A stretch of DNA of 12,891 nucleotides from an uncultured Eubacteriales bacterium (GTDB lineage: Bacteria > Bacillota > Clostridia > Christensenellales > Borkfalkiaceae), in contig USOJ01000009.1 of assembly GCA_900556195.1 (NCBI GenBank), positions 1-12,891 on the forward strand, in the 5' to 3' direction. Below are positions 5,739 to 11,406 of the stretch, piece after piece. The translations under genes were made by a program, and so were the position numbers. Each line of letters starts with the position of its first letter. Position 1 is the first letter of the stretch. The notes beneath the pieces are model-generated. The model saw nothing but the letters and a program-made list of their open reading frames with translations, did no database searches and had not been told where the DNA came from.

Positions 5739-8561
5739 ATGAACGCACAATTATTCGACAAACTTAAAAACGTGCCTAACGAATACAAGAGTATTCCGTT
5801 CTGGTCGTGGAACAATCACTTAGACGAAGAATATCTCGTAAAACAGATAAGAGATATGAAAGCCGCGGATATAGGCGGTTTTATAATGCACGCGAGAACG
5901 GGGCTTAAAGACGAATACTTAGGCGAAAAGTGGTTTTCGTGCATAGAGGCGTGTCTTAAAGAGGCTAAAAGGCTTAAAATGGACGCGTGGGTGTACGACG
6001 AAAACGGCTGGCCGAGCGGGTTCGTGGGCGGCAAATTGCTCGAAAACGAAGCCTACCGCGCGAGATTTTTAGAACTTAAACGGGGTGATTTCGACACTTC
6101 CGCTTTCTGCGTTTACGTCGCGGACGAAAACGGTTATAAACGCGTAACCGAGCCTCAGAAGGGCGTTGCGGTTTACGAAAATATTTACCTTCGCGTAAGC
6201 CCTGCAAACTCGGATATACTCAACCCCGACGTTACGGACGCTTTCATAAGAGAAACTCACGAAAAATATTACGCGAGATTCAAAGAATATTTCGGCAAAG
6301 AACTCGTCGGCTTTTTCACCGACGAACCCCAATATTACCGCTACGCCACGCCTTACACCGCGGGCGTGGGCAAGGTTTTCGAGGATAACGGCGAAGACGT
6401 TCGCGACGGGCTGATATGGCTGTTTAAGTCGGACGAAAGGGGATACGCGTTCCGCGAAAAATACTACGCCGAACTCAACCGCTTATACGTAACCAACTTC
6501 TATAAAAAACTCTACGACTGGTGCGAAGCGCACGGCTGCAAACTTACGGGACATTCGGTCGAAGAGAGTTCGCTCGGCATGCAGATGTGGGGCGGAGCGG
6601 AAGTTACCACGACTTACGAATACGAACATATCCCCGCAATGGACGACTTAGCGAGAATTTGCACGAACGAACTCGCGCCCAAACAGATTTCGAGCGCGTG
6701 CAGCCAACTCGGCAAAAAGCATATTTTAACCGAAACTTACGGCTGTTCGGGTAACGACGTAACGCCTTACGAACTCAAAAGCGTTGGCGATTTGCAATAC
6801 TTTTTGGGTGTAAACAAGATGTGTCAGCACCTTTACCCCTATTCGCTCGCGCGCGGCGGAAAGACCGATCATCCCCCCGTATTCTCGCGCCACGGCAACT
6901 GGTACGACGGATTTAAGACTTTCAACGAATATTTCAATCGTTTGGGCTATATAGTCGCCAACACGCATGAAAACGCCGACGTTGCGGTTATTCACCCGAT
7001 ACGCGATATATGGCTCGACTATATCCGCGAAATCGACTATCCGAGCATTAAGGAAACCGAAGAACGCTTCGCTGCTTTAATGAACGATTTACGCAAAAAG
7101 GGCGTTACGTATCAATTTATCGACGAAACTCTGCTCAAAAAATACGGTCGCAACGAAGCCGAAGGTTTAAGGGTAGGCGAAAGACTTTATAAAACCGTAC
7201 TTATGCCCGAAATGAAAACTATTTCGGCGAATACGCTCGACGTTTTGCAGAACTTCAAAGGCGAGCTCTGCGTTCTGGGCTGTCCGGAATATATCGACGG
7301 CGTGAAAGCGGAAGTAAAACTTAAAGGCAATCTTACTTACGACGAACTCACCGCAAAAGCCGCAATTAAGTATAATTGCGAAGACGCAAGATCGTTTATG
7401 GCTTCCCGTTCGGGCGAACTCGGCGACTTCATATTCGTAAAGAACTTCTCTTACGACAAGCCGAGCAAGGTTAAATTCGTCGGCGTTGCCGAAAATTATA
7501 AGTTGCTCGATCTTGAATTTTTAACCGAAAAGGATATTACCGACGAGTTTGAGTTAAGAGCGGGCGAAGGCTTGGTTCTTATAAAAGACGAAGCGGCAAA
7601 ACCGTCGAAGAAGAAACTCGTAAAAACCGATTATACGCATAGTTTCGGCGTGGAAAATATTACACAAAATTATCTCGTAATGGACTATTGTCAGGTTGCG
7701 AGAAATAACGATAAATTCGGCGATATCCGTCCTATATACGGACATATCGAAGATTTGCTCCGCGAAGATTATAAGGGCGAAATAAGCGTAAGACAGACTT
7801 TCACGCTCAACGAAAAATTTCCGCTTACCTTCGTAATGGAAAAAGCCGACCTTAAAAAGATTACCGTAAACGGCAAGCCGATTACGCTTAAAAACGGCGA
7901 TTTCGACGTGAATTTCGTCGAAGCGGATATTACGGGCGAAGTCGTAACGGGCGAAAACGAAATTATATATACGTTTGACTTTTATCAGCACGACGGAGTG
8001 CGTTTCGCGCTCTTCGACCCGCTTGCGACAGAGAGTTTAAGAAACTGCCTGTATTACGACACGACTATCGAAACGTCGTACTTAAAAGGCGAATTTACGG
8101 TAGGTAAAGACCGCAGTTTGTCGGCGAAGAAAAATCTTCCGCCGCTCACCGACAGACTTCTCGATAACGGCTATCCGTTCTTCAAGGGGCAGGTGGAATA
8201 TAAAGGGAAGATTGCAAAACCCGAAAACGGCAGAGCGATTCTCGCGCTCGGCGGCAGGTTTATGACTGCGAAAATCAAGACGAAAAAAGGCGAAGTAGAA
8301 TTCGTACTTGACAATCGCGGCGATATAACGGATATTTTAAGCGACGGCGAAAACGAAGTAGAGATAACGCTCAATTCGAGTTTAAGAAACTTGTTCGGAC
8401 CGCACCATTTCAAGCCCGAAGCCGAGCCGCTTTCAGTAAGTCCGTGGAATTTCGAGTTCCGCGGCGGCTGGAAAGACGGCAAAAACCCCGAACAATACAC
8501 AGACGAATACAATTGCGTTCCTTTCGGGCTTTCTTCGGTAACTCTCGTCAACGAAAAGTAA
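5739..8561 (+). CDS. GH106-like glycoside hydrolase (alpha-L-rhamnosidase-like)
   Basis: A 940-residue enzyme. The N-terminal half looks like a TIM-barrel hydrolase of the GH106/PF17132 type: FWSWNNHL (21-28), GGFIMHARTGL (46-56), AWVYDENGWPSGFVGG (83-98), GFFTDEPQYY (191-200), LTGHSVEES (269-277) and ETYGCSG (332-338). E196 and E332 are good candidates for the catalytic acid and base, by analogy with GH106. The C-terminal 200 or so residues look beta-rich and may be a galactose-binding-like domain. No signal peptide is visible, so it probably acts in the cytoplasm on imported oligosaccharides, perhaps rhamnosides from plant pectin or glycans. GGAG 5 bases before the ATG supports the start. 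It is a single-gene unit with its own promoter and no transporter or other carbohydrate gene nearby, so the substrate cannot be fixed. Confidence 0.75.
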   Translation: MNAQLFDKLKNVPNEYKSIPFWSWNNHLDEEYLVKQIRDMKAADIGGFIMHARTGLKDEYLGEKWFSCIEACLKEAKRLKMDAWVYDENGWPSGFVGGKLLENEAYRARFLELKRGDFDTSAFCVYVADENGYKRVTEPQKGVAVYENIYLRVSPANSDILNPDVTDAFIRETHEKYYARFKEYFGKELVGFFTDEPQYYRYATPYTAGVGKVFEDNGEDVRDGLIWLFKSDERGYAFREKYYAELNRLYVTNFYKKLYDWCEAHGCKLTGHSVEESSLGMQMWGGAEVTTTYEYEHIPAMDDLARICTNELAPKQISSACSQLGKKHILTETYGCSGNDVTPYELKSVGDLQYFLGVNKMCQHLYPYSLARGGKTDHPPVFSRHGNWYDGFKTFNEYFNRLGYIVANTHENADVAVIHPIRDIWLDYIREIDYPSIKETEERFAALMNDLRKKGVTYQFIDETLLKKYGRNEAEGLRVGERLYKTVLMPEMKTISANTLDVLQNFKGELCVLGCPEYIDGVKAEVKLKGNLTYDELTAKAAIKYNCEDARSFMASRSGELGDFIFVKNFSYDKPSKVKFVGVAENYKLLDLEFLTEKDITDEFELRAGEGLVLIKDEAAKPSKKKLVKTDYTHSFGVENITQNYLVMDYCQVARNNDKFGDIRPIYGHIEDLLREDYKGEISVRQTFTLNEKFPLTFVMEKADLKKITVNGKPITLKNGDFDVNFVEADITGEVVTGENEIIYTFDFYQHDGVRFALFDPLATESLRNCLYYDTTIETSYLKGEFTVGKDRSLSAKKNLPPLTDRLLDNGYPFFKGQVEYKGKIAKPENGRAILALGGRFMTAKIKTKKGEVEFVLDNRGDITDILSDGENEVEITLNSSLRNLFGPHHFKPEAEPLSVSPWNFEFRGGWKDGKNPEQYTDEYNCVPFGLSSVTLVNEK

Positions 8562-8567
8562 CGAAAC

Positions 8568-8584
8568 GTCATCGACGCGATGAC
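8568..8584. other. Short perfect hairpin after the hydrolase gene
   Basis: GTCATCG (8568-8574) and CGATGAC (8578-8584) pair around ACG, starting 6 bases past the stop codon. An A-rich run (AAAATAAAAAAA) follows, not a T-run, so it is not a standard terminator. It may be a decayed end of the GTCATTG-type repeats nearby, or a 3' stabiliser. Confidence 0.45.
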
Positions 8585-8602
8585 AAAATAAAAAAAGACG
8601 TC

Positions 8603-8635
8603 TTTGCGAGGGAGCGAAGCGACCGCGGCAATCCC
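8603..8635. repeat. REP-like GC-rich interspersed repeat
   Basis: The segment TTTGCGAGGGAGCGAAGCGA continues into CCGCGGCAATCCC. It resembles, from memory, the TTGCGAG-GCGAAGCGA-GGCAATCC intergenic repeats common in Clostridia genomes. It shares the GAGCGAAGCGA core with the other repeats in this gap. Only one copy is in the window. Confidence 0.55.
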
Positions 8636-8688
8636 GCTCTAAACGACGGAGTAAATTGCATAGACGTTCGTACGCCAATCTTCGGGTA

Positions 8689-8751
8689 TGCTCTCCCGTT
8701 GAAGCGGGAGAGGTGGCGCGCGTAGCGCGACGGAGAGGGGGCGACCTGCCG
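8689..8751 (+). repeat. Two-hairpin interspersed repeat, copy 1
   Basis: CTCTCCCG (8691-8698) pairs with CGGGAGAG (8705-8712). Then comes GGTGGC, a second small hairpin GCGC-CGTA-GCGC, GACGGAGAGG and finally CTGCCG (8746-8751). The same order and flanks recur at 11032-11092 with different stem bases, so these are two members of one structured repeat family. Confidence 0.75.
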
Positions 8752-8753
8752 AA

Positions 8754-8780
8754 GGGGCTTCGCTTCGCTCAGAATGACGG
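8754..8780 (+). repeat. GAATGAC-type repeat, copy A, next to the small GIY-YIG gene
   Basis: It contains CTTCGCTTCGCTCAGAATGAC, whose first 20 bases are CTTCGCTTCGCTCAGAATGA. The TCAGAATGAC end lies 6 bp from the stop codon of the GIY-YIG gene. The same core recurs at 9162-9188, and it faces an inverted relative at 9066-9090 on the other side of the gene. Confidence 0.75.
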
Positions 8781-8784
8781 TTTT

Positions 8785-9060
8785 TCATTCTTCCGACAAG
8801 TCTTTCATTTCGGGGTTCATCGAATTTATTAACCCGAATTTTCTTTCCCTTCGCCAACCTTTCAAGGTCTTTTCGGCTGCCAATGCGTCTTTTACGTTAT
8901 TGAATACTTCGTAATAAACACACTTTTCTACGTTATATTTTTGTGTGAAACCTTTTACCGCATGATTTTTATGTTCCGAAATCCTTCTTTCTAAATCGTT
9001 CGTTACTCCGACGTATAAAACCGAATTGCTTTTATTGGTCATTATATAAACGTAGTACAT
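8785..9060 (-). CDS. Small GIY-YIG endonuclease (YhbQ/UPF0213-like) nested in repeats
   Basis: A 91-residue protein consisting of one GIY-YIG nuclease domain. YYVYIMT (2-8) is the GIY motif and LYVGVTNDLERR (15-26) the YIG motif. R25 or R26, the metal-binding E63 (in AAEKTLKGWRR) and N82 complete the expected active site, so it looks catalytically intact. No extra DNA-binding domain is present. The gene is bracketed by inverted copies of a TCAGAATGAC/GTCATCCTGA repeat, 6 bp beyond the stop and 5 bp before the ATG. AGGA of the upstream repeat (9070-9073) lies 9 bases from the ATG and would serve as the ribosome binding site. Free-standing proteins of this type are widespread and their role is poorly known. 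DNA repair, recombination or a link to repeat spreading are all possible. Confidence 0.85.
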   Translation of the reverse strand: MYYVYIMTNKSNSVLYVGVTNDLERRISEHKNHAVKGFTQKYNVEKCVYYEVFNNVKDALAAEKTLKGWRRERKFGLINSMNPEMKDLSEE

Positions 9061-9065
9061 ATTTT

Positions 9066-9187
9066 GTCATCCTGAACGTAGTGAAGGATCGCCTGGAAAG
9101 GCAAAGCCGTCGGACTTTATCTTACCGTCATATACACTCCGCGGTAATCCACCCTTCCGGGAGATTCTTCGCTTCGCTCAGAATGAC
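9066..9187. repeat. Imperfect inverted-repeat unit (copies B and C)
   Basis: The left end (GTCATCCTGAACGTAGTGAA, then GGATC, 9066-9090) is an imperfect inverted match to the right end (9162-9187, ATTCTTCGCTTCGCTCAGAA then TGAC), with roughly one mismatch per four bases. The ends could pair across a central part of about 70 bp, giving a BIME-like unit. Its left end supplies the ribosome binding site of the GIY-YIG gene. Confidence 0.7.
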
Positions 9188-9200
9188 AGTAGAAAGTCGG

Positions 9201-9230
9201 AGATTCTTCGGCAAAGCCTCAGAATGACAG
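9201..9230 (+). repeat. GAATGAC-type repeat, copy D
   Basis: AGATTCTTCGGCAAAGCCTC is followed by AGAATGACAG. It is a direct relative of copy C, with the middle replaced by a small GGCAAAGCC hairpin. On the minus strand it lies 6 bases after the signal peptidase stop codon, where its stem (TTCT..GGC-TTT-GCC..AGAA) could serve as a 3' end or terminator. Confidence 0.65.
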
Positions 9231-9236
9231 TACGTT

Positions 9237-10103
9237 TTACTCCGTCTGTTCTTCTTTCCGGTCAGCCGATTCTTCGGGGGCGGCGGCGTTCTGCAAAGCC
9301 GCGAGTTGTCGTTTTAACTCTTCGATCTCGTCGTCTTTGTGCGCCTGTTCTTCTTTACGTTTGTTCTTTTTGTCCTCGCCCAGAACGTTCGCTATTCTGA
9401 ATATCTGTATGACTATCATCAACAGACACGGAACGATTACCACACACACGATGCCTACGGGTTTTTTCAATACGTATACGCAAAGCCCCAGCAGGTAACT
9501 CTGCCCCGTAACTTTTCCTATTATATAAGTAGTGGTTGCGGGAGTGTCAACTTCGGTATCTATTACCTGCTCGGCTGGCTCGTTGCCTTTGCTCGATTTA
9601 TAATCGCCTTTAAGCGTAATTATGTACCCGTCGCCGGTTTCCTTTTTTTCTATCTTGATAACACGGTGAGTTATCGTCTTCCCGTCGCCATTGTAGTTTT
9701 TTTCGTTTGCCTTTTTTTCTCTGTTATACTGGAAAGTAAGCACGTCGCCGACTTTAAGCGTTTTATACCACTCTTTTATTTTTTCAACATCAGTAGGGGC
9801 GGTCTTGATAAACACGCACGACTTGACTTTTATGCTCTTTACCTTGTATTTGCTTACGTCGGTGTAGGCGCATTTTTCCATCGAACCCGACTGAACGAAA
9901 CGAAGTTGATACCCGAAAATCGTAGCCGTACCGTCTTTGCTCTTTTTCGCGTTGACGGTAACTATCATCGTAAACAACGCGAGCAGCAAAACTATTACTA
10001 CTACCACGTCTAAAACGATATTCGCAACCTTCTTTGCGATCGTTACGCCGCTTTTCGGCGATTTCGTAACGTTTTCAACTTCTTTCTGCCCTTCTTCTCC
10101 CAT
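9237..10103 (-). CDS. SipW-type (Ser-His) signal peptidase I
   Basis: A 288-residue membrane peptidase of family S26B, expected to cut signal peptides of secreted proteins at the outer membrane face. A hydrophobic segment at about 28-50 anchors it. QSGSME (71-76) carries the nucleophile S74. THRV (145-148) supplies H146 where ordinary bacterial SPase I has lysine. KGDYKSS (165-171) resembles the GD-containing box near the end of the domain. A second membrane segment spans about 215-237. The tail is highly charged and probably coiled-coil (about 255-272), an extension longer than in typical SipW. It lies 20 bp after a small gene with an N-terminal hydrophobic segment, so the two are co-transcribed and that protein is the likely substrate. 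AGGG about 10 bases upstream supports the start. Confidence 0.85.
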   Translation of the reverse strand: MGEEGQKEVENVTKSPKSGVTIAKKVANIVLDVVVVIVLLLALFTMIVTVNAKKSKDGTATIFGYQLRFVQSGSMEKCAYTDVSKYKVKSIKVKSCVFIKTAPTDVEKIKEWYKTLKVGDVLTFQYNREKKANEKNYNGDGKTITHRVIKIEKKETGDGYIITLKGDYKSSKGNEPAEQVIDTEVDTPATTTYIIGKVTGQSYLLGLCVYVLKKPVGIVCVVIVPCLLMIVIQIFRIANVLGEDKKNKRKEEQAHKDDEIEELKRQLAALQNAAAPEESADRKEEQTE

Positions 10104-10123
10104 TTCACTTAAACCCTTACAGT

Positions 10124-10648
10124 TTATTTGACTTCTTCCACCGTCTTGCTCGTAATCTTCAGCACGAAATCGGCAGTCGCGCCCATATATTCGTTATCGC
10201 GGTCGTTACCGCGCCCGTCCGCCGCCGTCGATTTGAATTCGAAAATAATCTCAATCTTGCCGGCATTTTTGCCAAGTTCGAAATTTTTACCGTAAACGTC
10301 TTTGAGAAATCCCGTCTTTTCGTTCTTTTCGTTCGCGCCATATTTTATGGTTACGTATACGACTTCCGCCAGTTTACCTTTGCCTTTGGTAAATTCAAGG
10401 TTTACGTCGAGATCCCTCGCCGGAACGATTTCGTAACTTCTTTTGTCGTTAGGATTAAAATTGTTGAAGTTGACGGAATACTTTTTGACGCCCGCGCGAT
10501 CGACGGTCGTTGCCGTTTCCGCGTTCAACGAACGTACGGCAGGCGTTTCGGACTTATTTTTCCGATAAGCAACGATACCTATGGTAACGCCTATCATAGA
10601 CATGGCCACGCAAGCGACGATCAGCAGCGACATTACTTTTTTAGTCAT
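10124..10648 (-). CDS. Secreted or anchored protein, probable SipW substrate (TasA/CalY-like?)
   Basis: A 174-residue protein not firmly recognised. Residues 1-28 are a short basic start (MTKKV) plus a hydrophobic stretch ending before YRKNKS, a signal peptide or single anchor. The rest looks beta-rich and polar, with NNFNPNDKRSYEIVPA (62-77) reminiscent of the N-x-PGD segment near the start of TasA/camelysin-type proteins, then alternating strands (VVYVTIKYG and similar). The start at 10648 is chosen because AAGGAG lies 10 bases upstream. A longer open frame to 10780 would run through the promoter leader and lacks support. It shares an operon with a SipW-type signal peptidase, as TasA-like fibre proteins do, so a surface or matrix role is inferred. 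Low similarity leaves other secreted-protein families open. Confidence 0.6.
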   Translation of the reverse strand: MTKKVMSLLIVACVAMSMIGVTIGIVAYRKNKSETPAVRSLNAETATTVDRAGVKKYSVNFNNFNPNDKRSYEIVPARDLDVNLEFTKGKGKLAEVVYVTIKYGANEKNEKTGFLKDVYGKNFELGKNAGKIEIIFEFKSTAADGRGNDRDNEYMGATADFVLKITSKTVEEVK

Positions 10649-10764
10649 ATTCTCGTTTCTCCTTAACCGTATTGATATTTTGCAACCGTACGCCCGCCCC
10701 ATAACGGCGCCGACGTATGATTTTATGCCCGTTAAGCACGCAATATTTACTTTCAGTATATTGC
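10649..10764 (-). promoter_or_regulatory. 115-nt 5' leader with a hairpin at the predicted transcript start
   Basis: If transcription starts near 10764, the leader begins with GCAATAT (10758-10764), which pairs with ATATTGC (10740-10746) around an 11-base loop. Further down, TACGTC and GGCGTA could pair to enclose a GC-rich part. It matches no riboswitch class I recognise. A 5' protective hairpin or an unknown regulatory leader are both possible. Confidence 0.4.
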
Positions 10765-10770
10765 GCGTGT

Positions 10771-10799
10771 ATTTTAACACTTCGTTTCACGCGTGTCAA
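10771..10799 (-). promoter_or_regulatory. Promoter of the secreted protein-signal peptidase operon
   Basis: On the minus strand a perfect TTGACA (10794-10799) and TAAAAT (10771-10776) are separated by 17 bp. It is one of the strongest promoters in the window, so the two genes are probably transcribed independently of yhbY upstream. Confidence 0.8.
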
Positions 10800-10838
10800 G
10801 GGTTTTTAGGTGGTTTTGTCTGCATTTTCACAATACGC

Positions 10839-10897
10839 ATACGATTTTTTCGTTCCGTTCCACATTATTTCTCCGATATTTTCTTGAAAAATCGTAT
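10839..10897. repeat. 11-bp inverted repeat with a 37-base loop
   Basis: ATACGATTTTT (10839-10849) and AAAAATCGTAT (10887-10897) are perfect inverted copies. The loop, read on the minus strand, contains GGAGAAATAATG. No protein family is evident. It is part of the 455-base gene-free stretch between the signal peptidase operon and yhbY. Confidence 0.5.
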
Positions 10898-10934
10898 TTT
10901 CGGGGATTTTTACGAATTTTTTAAGCGTAACGAA

Positions 10935-10961
10935 AAAAAGCCGCACCGTCTGCGACTTTTT
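10935..10961 (-). terminator. Probable terminator of the obgE-yhbY transcript
   Basis: On the minus strand AAAAAGTCGCA pairs with TGCGGCTTTTT around GACGG, and the T-run continues (TTTTTTT), the classic intrinsic form. It lies about 140 bases beyond the yhbY stop. On the plus strand it would also be followed by TTTTT, with one mismatch in the stem, so it may be bidirectional. Confidence 0.8.
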
Positions 10962-11002
10962 AATACGAAAAATGATAGTATAGAGGCTTTCACCTTGAAT
11001 AA

Positions 11003-11021
11003 TGTCATTGCGCCAATGACA
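11003..11021. repeat. Perfect GTCATTG palindrome
   Basis: TGTCATTG (11003-11010) and CAATGACA (11014-11021) flank CGC. The motif resembles the ends of the GTCATT-type repeats around 8562-9230. It sits 10 bp before the second two-hairpin element, as if both belonged to one composite insertion. Confidence 0.55.
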
Positions 11022-11031
11022 TACTTCCACA

Positions 11032-11092
11032 TGCCTTCCCTATCGGGGAAGGTGGCAACGAGCGTAGCGGAGTTGACGGAAGAGGTCTGCCG
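11032..11092 (+). repeat. Two-hairpin interspersed repeat, copy 2
   Basis: CCTTCCC (11034-11040) pairs with GGGAAGG (11046-11052). Then come TGGC, a second stem CAAC..GC-GTA-GC..GTTG, GACGGAAGAGG and CTGCCG (11087-11092). It has the same orientation and layout as the copy at 8689-8751. It ends 11 bp beyond the yhbY stop codon, so it is transcribed with that gene as an antisense-oriented 3' UTR. Confidence 0.75.
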
Positions 11093-11103
11093 TTTACTCG
11101 TTT

Positions 11104-11394
11104 TCAGAACTCGATATGTTTTACGCCGTCTTTTAGGCTGCGACGATATAATACGATTTTATGTCCTATCGTACATACGACTTCGGCGTTCAGTTCCGCC
11201 GCTAAATCGTCGGCAAGATATTTCGCTTCGTCTTCGGCGTTTTTAAGTACCGTTACTTTTATAAGTTCTCTCGCTTCCAGCGCGGACGAAAGCCCCGCAA
11301 CCATATTGTCGCTTATTCCGCCCTTGCCTATCTGCCCGATCGGTTCGATAGTCTGCGCCAACGATCTTAATTTACTTCTCTGTTTGGTTGTCAT
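11104..11394 (-). CDS. yhbY: YhbY/YqeI RNA-binding protein (CRM domain)
   Basis: A 96-residue single CRS1-YhbY (CRM) domain protein that binds RNA and is associated with pre-50S ribosomal particles. TKQRSKLRSLAQTIEPIGQIGKGGI gives the family's typical opening; the GKGGIS loop is at about 23-28. GHKIVLYRRS (77-86) is the typical final strand. Full length for the family. It follows obgE by 12 bp, with AGGAG (11402-11406) directly after the obgE stop codon and 7 bases before the ATG, so the two are translated from one message. The pairing with obgE is conserved in Firmicutes and suits a joint role in large-subunit assembly. Confidence 0.95.
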   Translation of the reverse strand: MTTKQRSKLRSLAQTIEPIGQIGKGGISDNMVAGLSSALEARELIKVTVLKNAEDEAKYLADDLAAELNAEVVCTIGHKIVLYRRSLKDGVKHIEF

Positions 11395-11406
11395 ATCCTT
11401 ACTCCT

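Noticed and set aside
8568..8592. Hairpin after the hydrolase gene as an intrinsic terminator
   Set aside because: The stem is only 7 bp and is followed by an A-run, not a T-run. On the other strand the T-run comes before the stem.
8444..8725. Rightward open frame overlapping the end of the hydrolase gene and the repeats
   Set aside because: It lies out of frame over a clear gene and continues through interspersed repeats. Its composition is arginine-rich as expected for a shadow frame.
8568..9230. CRISPR array
   Set aside because: The repeats differ in sequence and orientation, spacing is irregular, and no cas gene is present.
10124..10780. Longer 218-residue start for the secreted protein gene
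   Set aside because: The extra 44 residues would be read from the leader and the start codon would overlap the predicted -10 region. They lack hydrophobic or domain character, while M at 10648 has AAGGAG at ideal spacing directly before a signal-like segment.
10806..11030. 74-residue leftward open frame
   Set aside because: Its upstream half runs through the GTCATTG palindrome and the obgE-yhbY terminator. It has no ribosome binding site at its first ATG and no family resemblance. Only its last 19 codons are kept as a weak possibility.
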